In this document: positions 8,503 through 16,182 of the stretch, one piece after another
How the letters are laid out: each line of letters starts with the position of its first letter
How positions within the stretch are numbered: position 1 is the stretch's first letter
Assembly: GCA_963972195.1 (NCBI GenBank)
Contig: CAXATH010000002.1
Location: 124,001-188,000, forward strand
DNA from: Litorimonas sp963972195
Lineage (GTDB): Bacteria > Pseudomonadota > Alphaproteobacteria > Caulobacterales > Maricaulaceae
DNA length: 64,000 nucleotides
Direction: 5' to 3'
Position numbers and translations under genes: made by a program
Notes under the pieces: model-generated
What the model was told of the DNA's origin: nothing
The model's database searches: none
Seen by the model: the letters and a program-made list of their open reading frames with translations, nothing else

Positions 8503-9462
8503 TTATGTTTTTAGACGTCGTTCGATTGCGTCCCATGACAAAGCCGCTGCATCAATCCCCGAGAACCGCTTGAGCTCTTGAACGCCTGTTGGACTGGTAA
8601 TATTTATTTCTGTCATTTTATCGCCAATGACATCGATTCCGACAAGAATTTGCCCGCGTTCTTTCAGCATAGGGCCAATGGCGTCACAAATGATTTTATC
8701 GCTTTCCGTCAAATCGGACTTCACGGCCTTGCCGCCGACATGCATGTTTGACCGCGTCTGACCGGGCAGGGGGACACGGTTGATGGCCCCCACGGGCTCT
8801 CCATCAATTATGATAATCCGTTTATCACCTTTGGAGACATCCTTCAGGAAGGCCTGGACAATAACGGGTTCACGAGATGACATGAAGAACATCTCAAGTA
8901 GCGACGCATAATTACTGTCACCGTCTTTAATTCTGAATACGCCGGCCCCGCCATTTCCGAATAGCGGTTTGATGATAATATCGCTGTGTTTTGCGCGAAA
9001 GGCATCAATCGTGGGAAGATCCCGCGTAATGAGCGTTTCGGGCATAAGATGAGGGTAATCCAGCGGCAGGATTTTCTCCGGACCGGAGCGCACCCATTCC
9101 GGATCGTTAACAACCAATGTTTCGCCTTTGAGCCGCTCGAGGATATGCGCCGCCGTAATATAGGACATGTCAAATGGCGGATCCTGCCGCATCCAAATGA
9201 CATCGACATCTTTCGCCAAATCGAGTGTCACGCGCTCTTCAAAACGGACGTGACTGCCTTTTTTCCGGCGGACTGTCATAGGGCGGGCTCTGGCGGTGAC
9301 GCGTCCTGCATTATAGGCCAGATGTTGGGGTCCATATTCGTAAAGGGTCATGCCGCGCTGGGCTGCTACTTCTGCCAAAGCAAAGGTCGTGTCCGCGTCA
9401 ATGTTGACGGTCTCCATTGGATCCATCTGAAAAGCTACGCGCAAAGGGGGAGAGTTTGTCAT
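8503..9462 (-). CDS. gshB: Glutathione synthase
   Basis: ATP-grasp ligase joining gamma-glutamylcysteine and glycine, the last step of glutathione synthesis. I start at the ATG at 9462, giving 319 residues that begin MTNSPPLRVAFQMDPMETV as expected; an upstream frame start at 9528 adds non-conserved residues. Visible family features: IDADTTFALAEVAAQRG (normally I..DTTF), VIWMRQDPPFDMSYITA, KPLFGNGGAGVFRI (the ATP-grasp glycine loop), GDKRIIIIDGEPVGAINRVP and EINITSPTGVQEL near the end. It heads a same-strand run with the acyl-CoA ligase and nitroreductase. Confidence 0.96.
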   Translation of the reverse strand: MTNSPPLRVAFQMDPMETVNIDADTTFALAEVAAQRGMTLYEYGPQHLAYNAGRVTARARPMTVRRKKGSHVRFEERVTLDLAKDVDVIWMRQDPPFDMSYITAAHILERLKGETLVVNDPEWVRSGPEKILPLDYPHLMPETLITRDLPTIDAFRAKHSDIIIKPLFGNGGAGVFRIKDGDSNYASLLEMFFMSSREPVIVQAFLKDVSKGDKRIIIIDGEPVGAINRVPLPGQTRSNMHVGGKAVKSDLTESDKIICDAIGPMLKERGQILVGIDVIGDKMTEINITSPTGVQELKRFSGIDAAALSWDAIERRLKT

Positions 9463-9543
9463 ATGCGTTTCGTGCCAGAGCAAATGAAAAGGCGCAAGCC
9501 TTCCGGGGACGCTAAATTTGTATATCACAAATTCGTTAGAATA

Positions 9544-9582
9544 GGAACTATGACGGAAGACGACCCGTACCTTAAGTATAAT
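9544..9582 (+). promoter_or_regulatory. Candidate promoter of the fasciclin gene (EcfG-like GGAAC-N17-CGTA, or a TATAAT box)
   Basis: Upstream of the 9605 gene lie GGAAC (9544-9548), a 17-base spacer and CGTA (9566-9569), one base off the alphaproteobacterial general-stress (EcfG) pattern GGAAC-N16-18-CGTT. A perfect TATAAT at 9577-9582 sits only 22 bases before the start codon with no canonical -35. Either could be used; the stress promoter reading is an inference. Confidence 0.35.
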
Positions 9583-9604
9583 CTATTTTAAGGAGATACT
9601 TCGA

Positions 9605-10405
9605 ATGACCAATTTTATCAAAACAGCTTCTGCTGCCGCTATCGCACTTACCCTTGCGGCTTGTGCCTCAACATATGACTCATCCTCAGAAGACGCGATG
9701 ATGCAAAACGATGCTAAGATGATGGATGGCACCATGTCTATGGAACAGAAAGCCATGATGCGTGAGAAAGTCATGGACAATATGTCTGCTGCTGAACTCA
9801 CTCGTTTCAAAGCTATGTCAGAGTCTGAGCAAGACACGATGATGATGGAACAAATGCGGATGATGAAAGAGGACAAAAAGATGATGGCTGAGGAAAAAGC
9901 CATGATGAAAGAGAAGAAAATGATGGATGCGCCAATGGTCGGTGGAGCCGCTATGTATCCAAGCAAAACGATTGTTGAGAACGCGTCCGCGGCGAACAAT
10001 CTTACAACGCTCGTCTCTCTTGTGAAACAGGCTGAGTTGGTAGAAACACTCTCTGGCCCCGGGCCGTTCACAGTCTTCGCTCCGACGGACTCCGCTTTTG
10101 AAATGGTTCCGGCTGAGACTGTGGAGGCTTTGACGGACCCCGCGAATAAGGACATGCTAACAAAAGTCCTGACGGCCCATGTCATTGCAGGGAAAGTTAC
10201 TTCCGCAGATTTAGCGGCCGCCCTGGAAGGTAATGCAAGCTATTCTGCAACGACCGTTAGCGGCGATACACTTACTTTTTATAATATGGATGGCGGAATT
10301 CGCGTCGCAGATGAAAACGGCACACTCGCTATGATCGAAAACGCTGATGTCATGCAATCCAATGGTGTTGTTCACGTTGTAAACAGCGTGCTCACACCAC
10401 AGTAA
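9605..10405 (+). CDS. Fasciclin-domain lipoprotein with methionine-rich linker
   Basis: Exported protein of 266 residues behind a strong AAGGAG. A signal peptide ends at lipobox LAAC (Cys20), so it is probably anchored by lipid. Residues about 25-115 are extraordinary: about 25 methionines, often in MM or MMM runs alternating with Lys/Glu, predicted as a long charged helix. Residues about 120-266 form one complete fasciclin (FAS1/beta-Ig-h3) domain: NLTTLVSLVKQAELVETLSG, GPFTVFAPTDSAF, LTKVLTAHVIAGKV and the closing NGVVHVVNSVLTPQ. Fasciclin domains mediate adhesion or surface binding; the Met-rich segment could bind Cu(I)/Ag(I) or serve as an oxidant sink. Ends at a good terminator. Confidence 0.9.
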   Translation: MTNFIKTASAAAIALTLAACASTYDSSSEDAMMQNDAKMMDGTMSMEQKAMMREKVMDNMSAAELTRFKAMSESEQDTMMMEQMRMMKEDKKMMAEEKAMMKEKKMMDAPMVGGAAMYPSKTIVENASAANNLTTLVSLVKQAELVETLSGPGPFTVFAPTDSAFEMVPAETVEALTDPANKDMLTKVLTAHVIAGKVTSADLAAALEGNASYSATTVSGDTLTFYNMDGGIRVADENGTLAMIENADVMQSNGVVHVVNSVLTPQ

Positions 10406-10428
10406 TTCCACACACATTTAAGAATATA

Positions 10429-10458
10429 GCCTCACTCTTTTCAGAGTGGGGCTTTTTT
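10429..10458 (+). terminator. Rho-independent terminator after the fasciclin gene
   Basis: GCCTCACTCT, loop TTTC, AGAGTGGGGC (one G-U pair) followed by six T residues. Confidence 0.9.
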
Positions 10459-10516
10459 ATTCGCTTATTGATAGGTGATTGGCTATGTCTTTTGCAAAGA
10501 GACATCGGAGACCTAA

Positions 10517-10840
10517 ATGAGCGACTTAATTTTATCCACGATGGAAACTATTCCGGGGCGGACGATCGTGTCCTGGAAAGGTCTCGTACAGGGCAATACT
10601 GTTCAATCCAAACATGTTGGCCGGGATATTATGGCCGGGCTAAAAAATATCGTAGGCGGAGAGCTGAAAGGCTATACCGAATTGTTGGATGACGCCCGAA
10701 ACAAAAGTATTGAACGTATGGTGGACCAAGCCCGATCTCTAGGCGCAAATGCCGTAGTGAATGTTAGATTTTCGACCAGTTCGGTGACAGCCGGCGCCTC
10801 CGAGCTTTATGCTTACGGAACGGCTGTGGTACTAGATTAA
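10517..10840 (+). CDS. YbjQ family (UPF0145) heavy-metal-binding-domain protein
   Basis: Small soluble protein, 107 residues, of the YbjQ/DUF74 family (PF01906). Family features are complete: N-terminal strand LILSTMETIPGRTI, VVGRD-like segment VGRDIMAGLKNIVGGELKGYTELL, helix ARNKSIERMVDQARSLGANAVVNVRFSTS and a final strand ELYAYGTAVVL. YbjQ proteins form pentamers; a metal-binding role is suggested only by the family name and is not demonstrated. The stop codon overlaps the start of the next gene (TAATG), so the two YbjQ paralogues are translationally coupled. Confidence 0.92.
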   Translation: MSDLILSTMETIPGRTIVSWKGLVQGNTVQSKHVGRDIMAGLKNIVGGELKGYTELLDDARNKSIERMVDQARSLGANAVVNVRFSTSSVTAGASELYAYGTAVVLD

Positions 10841-11298
10841 TGTTTGGATTCATTACCTTCATCGGACTTTTGTGTATCGGCGTAATTTTCGGGACGCTCA
10901 ATGAGCGCCGTCACTTCCAGAGATTACGCGCCGATGAAGCTGCTCTTTCGCATATTCTGCAAACTACTTTAAAACGAATTCCCGCGCCGCATAATGATCT
11001 GCAAGAAGGCGCCATTCTGGTCAGCGGGAATGTGGTCGTTGCTCTGGATTTTTTTAAAATTATCGTGGCGCGGCTCAAATCAATTGTTGGCGGGTCGCTC
11101 CGCTCTTATGAGTCGGTTTTGGAGCGCGCGCGCCGCGAGGCCATTGTGCGTATGTTGAAAGAGGCGGACGCCGTCGGCGCAACAGCTGTGCATAATATCC
11201 GGATTGAGTTTTCAACCATCGGCGGACATAACCCTCAACATCCCGGCGGCTCTGAAATTCTGGCTTTTGGCACCGCTGTGAAAGAGCGCGATGTCTGA
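10840..11298 (+). CDS. Membrane-anchored YbjQ-family protein
   Basis: 152-residue paralogue of the preceding gene. It begins with one transmembrane helix (FGFITFIGLLCIGVIFGTL), then a short charged linker and a divergent YbjQ domain from about residue 50: KIIVARLKSIVGGSLRSYESVLERARREA (read in two blocks) and AVGATAVHNIRIEFSTIGG, ending EILAFGTAVKE. Start codon ATG at 10840 overlaps the upstream stop (TAATG), and its own end overlaps the next gene by eight bases. The coupling suggests soluble and anchored YbjQ proteins are made together and may co-assemble. Confidence 0.88.
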   Translation: MFGFITFIGLLCIGVIFGTLNERRHFQRLRADEAALSHILQTTLKRIPAPHNDLQEGAILVSGNVVVALDFFKIIVARLKSIVGGSLRSYESVLERARREAIVRMLKEADAVGATAVHNIRIEFSTIGGHNPQHPGGSEILAFGTAVKERDV

Positions 11299-12130
11299 TC
11301 CTTTATCCGGTCAACCTTTTGAGATTAAAAGCCTTGCGGATGGTCTTGCCCTCCAGGGTCGATACTGGGCTCCGGCAAAGCCAATAGCCGTCATGAGCCT
11401 GGTTCACGGGCTCGGAGAGCATTCAGGGCGATATACGGAACTGGCAGAGGCTATGAACAGCGCAGGTATAGCGGTCGTCGCTCTGGACTTGCGCGGACAT
11501 GGAAACAGCGCGGGTAAGCGCGGCGTCTGTACAGAGTATAAATTACTGCACGAGGATCTGGAGACTTTATTGGAAAAGTCGCGAGGCCTTTATCCGGAAT
11601 TACCGCATTTTCTTTATGGCCATTCATTAGGCGGCGGGCTTGTCCTGGATTACGGCCGGGCTCCGGCACCAGATATCAAGGGCATAATTGCGTCGGCTCC
11701 GTTTATCGCTCTTCCAACACCTACGCCGGCGATAATCGGGCACATTGCAAATTTAGTCCGTCGCATTTTTCCGGCAGCGACTCTCGGGCAGCCTCTAACC
11801 GGTGATAAAATCTCAACTCTTCCCGAAGAACAAAAAATTTATGAGACCGACCCGTTAAATCATAGCCGAATTAGTTTTGGACTTGCCGTAGATGCTATTC
11901 GCGCGGGTGAGCGGGTTGCGGCTCACGCCTCACAATGGAATACGCCCTTGCTCTTGATGCATGCCAAAGGCGATCAGCTTACCTCTTGCGAGGCGAGCGA
12001 AGCGTTTGCGAAGGCGGCGCAAAATGTGAAGTTCCGCAGCTATGAAAATTCAGAGCATGAAATGCATCACGACACACCGAAGGCAAAAGTCTTCGGCCAA
12101 ATGATAGACTTTATTGAATCCAGGGCCTGA
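11291..12130 (+). CDS. Alpha/beta hydrolase, monoacylglycerol-lipase-like (Hydrolase_4)
   Basis: Serine hydrolase of 279 residues, PF12146 type. The oxyanion motif VHGLGEHSGRYTELA (about 38), the DLRGHGNSAGKRG block and the nucleophile elbow GHSLGGGL (Ser about 112) are clear; the acid and histidine are expected in LLLMHAKGDQLTSCEAS and in ENSEHEMHHD near the C-terminus. Monoacylglycerols or lysophospholipids are usual substrates. No signal peptide. It overlaps the YbjQ gene upstream by eight bases and is followed one base later by the ArsC-like gene, so it belongs to the same operon. Confidence 0.9.
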   Translation: MSDPLSGQPFEIKSLADGLALQGRYWAPAKPIAVMSLVHGLGEHSGRYTELAEAMNSAGIAVVALDLRGHGNSAGKRGVCTEYKLLHEDLETLLEKSRGLYPELPHFLYGHSLGGGLVLDYGRAPAPDIKGIIASAPFIALPTPTPAIIGHIANLVRRIFPAATLGQPLTGDKISTLPEEQKIYETDPLNHSRISFGLAVDAIRAGERVAAHASQWNTPLLLMHAKGDQLTSCEASEAFAKAAQNVKFRSYENSEHEMHHDTPKAKVFGQMIDFIESRA

Positions 12131-12131
12131 T

Positions 12132-12479
12132 ATGACACTCCGCGTTTACCACCTTAAAACCTGCGATACCTGCCGCAAAGCGATAAAGGAGTTGAAGGAG
12201 TCGCATGCGGAATTGGACCTCACTGATGTGCGCGCAGACGGCGTCGCCGAGGAAACACTCCACACATGGATAAAAACCATCGGTTATGAAAAAGTATTAA
12301 ATACGCGTTCAACCACCTGGCGTGCTCTAGATGACAGTGCGAAATCCGAAATGGATGACGACAAAGCTTTGGCCCTTTTTAGCAAGCACCCAACCCTTAT
12401 CAAACGCCCGGTTATCACAGACGGAGAGACCATCACCGTCGGATGGAAAGACGACGCCAAGGAAATGTGGCTTAATTAA
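12132..12479 (+). CDS. ArsC/Spx/YffB family thioredoxin-fold protein
   Basis: Small protein of 115 residues starting at ATG 12132, one base after the upstream stop. The N-terminal thioredoxin-like strand is followed by CDTCRKAIKEL (Cys pair CxxC, residues about 11-14), and the C-terminal half has the family's TLIKRPVI motif with its Arg and cis-Pro. Arsenate reductase proper keeps only the first Cys and three downstream arginines; the extra Cys and short length fit the YffB/Spx-like branch whose function is not settled. It is the last gene of the plus-strand operon and overlaps the end of convergent mrp by eight bases. Confidence 0.87.
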   Translation: MTLRVYHLKTCDTCRKAIKELKESHAELDLTDVRADGVAEETLHTWIKTIGYEKVLNTRSTTWRALDDSAKSEMDDDKALALFSKHPTLIKRPVITDGETITVGWKDDAKEMWLN

Positions 12480-13542
12480 AAGCCGCCATTGCCAAATCGG
12501 AAAATAGCTTTGCTTCGGCGGTGCGGCTCGCGGCCACAGGTTTTCCCGCATCTCCGCTTTCCCGAATAGACATCGCTAAAGGCGCCGCGCCCAAATAAGG
12601 AATACCGAGTTTTTTGGCGTCACGTTTTGCCCCGCCTTCACCGAAAATGTGGTGTTGCGACCCGCAATCAGGACAGGTGAAAACGGCCATATTCTCAATC
12701 AAGCCCAATACAGGGATTCCAACTTTTTCAAACATACGTACGCCTTTGCGCGCGTCCAAAAGGGCGAGATCTTGAGGCGTTGAGACAATAATGGCGCCTG
12801 CGGGTTTGATGTCTTGCGCCAAACCCAATTGCGCGTCTCCTGTGCCCGGCGGCATGTCGATAATAAGAACGTCCAGCTCGCCCCAGTTCACATCCCAGAC
12901 CATGCGAGAGATCGCGCCTTGCACCATCGGGCCGCGCCAGACGATGGGACCATCATCTTCGGTGAGAAAACCGATAGACATGGTTTTGATGCCGTGGGCC
13001 TGCATCGGTTTAATGAGGCGGCGCTCTTTCACAGTTTCGGTTTTAGCGCGCTGCCCCGAAAGGCCGAGCAGCATAGGCGCGCTAGGTCCGTGAATGTCGG
13101 CGTCGAGCAAGCCAACGGCTTTGCCGGATTTGGCGAGAGCGACGGCCAGATTAACGGCCATGGTCGATTTGCCAACGCCGCCTTTGGCGGAGCTGACGGC
13201 GACCATACGCTTGATTTTCGCGTCGCCCTGATACCCTTCCGGGCGGCGGGCCTGATGCGGGGCAGGGCGTTTCCTCCCGCCGACAGAAGGAGCGGCCTTA
13301 TGCGCAGACAATATAACACTGGCTTTTTCAACACCGTCTAAGGCCTCCAAAAGCGACTGAGCCTCTGCCTGAATTTTCTCATATTTATCAGCTTGAGCCG
13401 GATCTATCTGCAAAACCGCCCGGAGCGTTCCTTTTTCAAAATTCAACCCCCCAAGAAGTCCCCCCGAGACAAGATCTTTTCCGCCCACCGGGTCGTTTAG
13501 AGTTTGCAAAGCCCGTAGGGCGGCGCTTTCGGAATAGGGCAT
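12472..13542 (-). CDS. mrp: Mrp/ApbC-type iron-sulfur cluster carrier ATPase
   Basis: P-loop ATPase of the Mrp/NBP35 family, 356 residues, which carries and delivers Fe-S clusters in the cytosol. Residues 1-85 are a MIP18/DUF59-like domain; the deviant Walker A motif SSAKGGVGKSTMAVNLA is near residue 117, followed by LLDADIHGPSAPMLLG, IIDMPPGTGDAQL and the cluster-binding pair FTCPDCGSQHHIFGEGG near residue 290. The start codon overlaps the stop of the 665-residue upstream gene (TAATG), indicating translational coupling. Confidence 0.95.
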   Translation of the reverse strand: MPYSESAALRALQTLNDPVGGKDLVSGGLLGGLNFEKGTLRAVLQIDPAQADKYEKIQAEAQSLLEALDGVEKASVILSAHKAAPSVGGRKRPAPHQARRPEGYQGDAKIKRMVAVSSAKGGVGKSTMAVNLAVALAKSGKAVGLLDADIHGPSAPMLLGLSGQRAKTETVKERRLIKPMQAHGIKTMSIGFLTEDDGPIVWRGPMVQGAISRMVWDVNWGELDVLIIDMPPGTGDAQLGLAQDIKPAGAIIVSTPQDLALLDARKGVRMFEKVGIPVLGLIENMAVFTCPDCGSQHHIFGEGGAKRDAKKLGIPYLGAAPLAMSIRESGDAGKPVAASRTAEAKLFSDLAMAAFN

Positions 13543-15539
13543 TATGGTGTGGCCTTTATTTTATTAGAAGAGGGCTTTGCGCATCCGGGAACGACTTCGC
13601 CGTCGGGCAAAAGGCGCAGGGGCGGATGAGAAATACTTAGTGTATATTCGAAAGCCTTACCTTCGGGCTTTTTCCCAAACCCAATTAAGAAGGAATCGTC
13701 TTCAAGGCGTTTTATGGCTTTTGGCGCTTTCGGAAGTTGGAAATGTCTCTTAACGTCAACCTCTTCACTTCGGACCGAGACGGATAAAACAGCGCCGTCA
13801 TTTCCGAAATGATTGAGACCGGAGAACGCCCAATACTCCTCACCATATTGTCCGAGGGGACGTTGAGTTTTTGGCGCTATACCGGCAATGTTTGGGGCGT
13901 AATATTCTTTGTCAGTGTCATCAGGATTAGCTTTCCCGTAGATCAGCTCGCCTGTTCCGGTGCGGTTGTCATAATAAATCAATCCGCCCGAAAATTCGCC
14001 GAGGTTATATCCTGCGAGCCAGCCATTGCCGGTGGAGACCGCAGACGTCAAAGAGGTACGAGTCGTCTGTCTGGCATAAGCCATTGGAGCGGAATTAAAG
14101 TAGGGCAGCTGTGAAGACTCGTTCTTGAAACTATGAGCTTTGACCGAACACCATTTTGTATCTTCCGCCAGTTTCTGTTCCCAAACTCGTCGAGATTTCG
14201 AATAGTTTGTCTTATCGTCAGAAAGGCTGTCCAAGGCAGCCAGAGCCGCCGCTCTGGCCATGAGAACCGGATGTGTCTCTGCAACCTGATTCAAGAGGGG
14301 CTCAAGTGCAGATAATTTTTTTGTACTGGCCACTTCGGCGGCGTGGGCAACGACCTGCCAATCGGCCTCATTTTCCAGAGCGGATTTTAAAATTTTCAGC
14401 AGGGTTTCATTTGTCGGAATTGAAGAAAGCGCCTTCACGAAATCTGATCTATTCGGCGAAACTTGTTCCTTGAAAGCGGTCCATAAGAGATTCAGTCCCG
14501 TTTCAATATTTGTTCCTAGTTTTTGGCTCAGGCCTTTCATATAAAATAATGGGACTGTGCCGTGGGCTCCCAAAGCGCCTTCCAAGCCGGTTAGGGTCAT
14601 TTCCGTTTTTGGTAATTTAATGTCCGGGCCTAATCCCATGAGGATATCTGCGCCGACCATGATCTCAAGCTTGCTAGACGAACTGTCAGCAAGAATTTGC
14701 TTTGCGAAGGTAATAAATTTCTCGTCTTGCGAGTGGCCATACTGAGATCGTACGGCGTCCGCGACCGATAGAGCTATGTTCTCTTGCCCCGTTTTCAATT
14801 GGGAGACAGTCTCTTGCAGGAACTCAATGCTGCTTTCTCTGTCAGAAACATAAAGACCATTTAAGGCCGCGTGAACGACCTCTGAAGATTGAGAGGAGAG
14901 TAAATTCTTGAGTATGGGTTGAGATTGTTCTGACGGATATTGAGAGAGAAAATCGGTTATCTCTCTAGTTGGTTTCTCTTGGGCGGCGGCTGTTAACAGG
15001 TCGAAAGCCTCAGGTGAGGGTTTGAAGTCAGTGATTTTGGACTCGCCAAATCGAGACTTCATTTCTCCAAATTTCAAAATTTCGCGTGACCAGAACGCTA
15101 TGTCTTGGTCTGGGCTCCCGAGAGTCGCAATCGCCGCTTGCCGGATCGGGGGTGAATATTCGTGGATCATTAAATTCGCCAAAGAGTCAATATCCCCGTT
15201 CGGCCATTGATCCGTCAGGCGATTGAGGTCAGCGGCGCTAAACTCATAGCTGGAGAGGGATAACAGGATAGCTGCGTTCTTCGAAAGATCAGAGTCGCTT
15301 TCCGCCATAGCTCTCAGCAGTCGGTTTTTCCCCGTTTTACCAAACCCACTGAATTCGTTTTTCAAAACTTGGTAATCAAACTCATTAGGGTCGTGGCGTT
15401 TTAGAATATCCAGACAGTGACGAACATTTTTACAGACGGTCTGTTCGGCCAAAGTCAAAGGACTTGCCGAGCTAGTTTGAGATATAAAGCCAAGGGCCAT
15501 AAACCCAAAACCCAAATATATTATGCCGTTTCTCAACAT
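13542..15539 (-). CDS. Large exported helical-repeat protein, unknown function
   Basis: 665 residues, unrecognised. Residues 1-26 form a signal peptide (hydrophobic core GIIYLGFGFMALGFI, probable cleavage after SSA). Residues about 30-450 are made of recurring paired helices with Ala/Leu periodicity (for example NLMIHEYSPPIRQAAIATLG, ALNGLYVSDRESSIEFLQET, AAALAALDSL), resembling HEAT/Armadillo-like repeats. Residues about 490-640 change to beta-rich sequence with GWLAGYNLGEFSGGLIYYDN and ELIYGKANPDDTDKEYYAPN, possibly a propeller-like or lipase-adaptor-like module. The C-terminus has a Cys-containing LLPDGEVVPGCAK. The last codons overlap the mrp start, so the two are made together, although mrp acts in the cytosol. 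Confidence 0.8.
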   Translation of the reverse strand: MLRNGIIYLGFGFMALGFISQTSSASPLTLAEQTVCKNVRHCLDILKRHDPNEFDYQVLKNEFSGFGKTGKNRLLRAMAESDSDLSKNAAILLSLSSYEFSAADLNRLTDQWPNGDIDSLANLMIHEYSPPIRQAAIATLGSPDQDIAFWSREILKFGEMKSRFGESKITDFKPSPEAFDLLTAAAQEKPTREITDFLSQYPSEQSQPILKNLLSSQSSEVVHAALNGLYVSDRESSIEFLQETVSQLKTGQENIALSVADAVRSQYGHSQDEKFITFAKQILADSSSSKLEIMVGADILMGLGPDIKLPKTEMTLTGLEGALGAHGTVPLFYMKGLSQKLGTNIETGLNLLWTAFKEQVSPNRSDFVKALSSIPTNETLLKILKSALENEADWQVVAHAAEVASTKKLSALEPLLNQVAETHPVLMARAAALAALDSLSDDKTNYSKSRRVWEQKLAEDTKWCSVKAHSFKNESSQLPYFNSAPMAYARQTTRTSLTSAVSTGNGWLAGYNLGEFSGGLIYYDNRTGTGELIYGKANPDDTDKEYYAPNIAGIAPKTQRPLGQYGEEYWAFSGLNHFGNDGAVLSVSVRSEEVDVKRHFQLPKAPKAIKRLEDDSFLIGFGKKPEGKAFEYTLSISHPPLRLLPDGEVVPGCAKPSSNKIKATP

Positions 15540-15630
15540 GATTATCGCTTAGGCTCTTGGCCCGATCACCGCAAGCGGGCGATGTTGAAACCGCCTGCAA
15601 CGGGTATCTGCAATGGAGGCGTTTTCACCC

Positions 15631-15659
15631 TTGATTAGCGCACCGGCCTCGCCTATAGA
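15631..15659 (+). promoter_or_regulatory. Sigma-70-type promoter of tRNA-Val
   Basis: TTGATT (15631-15636), 17-base spacer, TATAGA (15654-15659), placing the transcription start about 42 bases before the tRNA. Confidence 0.6.
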
Positions 15660-15707
15660 CCCGCTTCCCGATGACATGCCTTGTGTGTCATTGACGTCGA
15701 ATGGGAC

Positions 15708-15782
15708 GGGCGATTAGCTCAGCGGGAGAGCACTACATTGACATTGTAGGGGTCACTGGTTCAATCCCAGTATCGCCCACCA
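15708..15782 (+). tRNA. tRNA-Val (anticodon GAC)
   Basis: Cloverleaf with acceptor GGGCGAT/ATCGCCC, D arm AGCTCAGCGGGAGAGC, anticodon stem CTACA/TGTAG around loop TTGACAT (anticodon GAC, reading GUC/GUU), T arm with GGTTCAATCC and encoded ACCA end. An isolated tRNA gene; no integrase or duplicated end is seen beside it. Confidence 0.96.
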
Positions 15783-16182
15783 TCCTTAAATTCTAACAAA
15801 AACAACAGCTTGACGGTGAAATCAGCCTCTACCGAGGAACTGTATTTTCTTTTGCCATAGGTGTTGGGGCCCTGCCTCGTCGCATCTTCAGAATTTCGCT
15901 CCGTTTCGCGGGGGAGCCTTGCTCTGTGCATAAAAGTCAATGGGCCGGCAAGGATACTACCTGCTTTCCTTTAGTCTTGCCAAAACGCTGCCCGCTTCAG
16001 TCGCCGGATTTCCATGCCTTGGTGATTTGCTGCAGAGGACCTTCCGCGCTCAATCCCAAAATAATTGTGTCTGGCAGCCTTCGCTTTCGCCGGCGTGAGG
16101 AGGCTAATTTAAAGAACAGCTTGCTTATAACATACAAAATGATATCATAATATACTAACTGTTTAAGGGAGAGGAATTTGTT
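15783..16182. other. 400-base intergenic stretch
   Basis: Between tRNA-Val and the SPFH gene. No coding frame with a ribosome site or family resemblance was found; a 74-codon frame at 15926-16150 looks random. The last 60 bases are AT-rich and probably hold the SPFH promoter, with GGGAGAGG at 16167-16174 as its ribosome site. Confidence 0.5.

Noticed and set aside
15708..15782. tRNA-Val as an integration site
   Set aside because: No integrase and no repeated 3' end in the following 400 bases.
15926..16150. 74-codon frame between tRNA-Val and the SPFH gene
   Set aside because: No ribosome site, mixed composition, no family resemblance.
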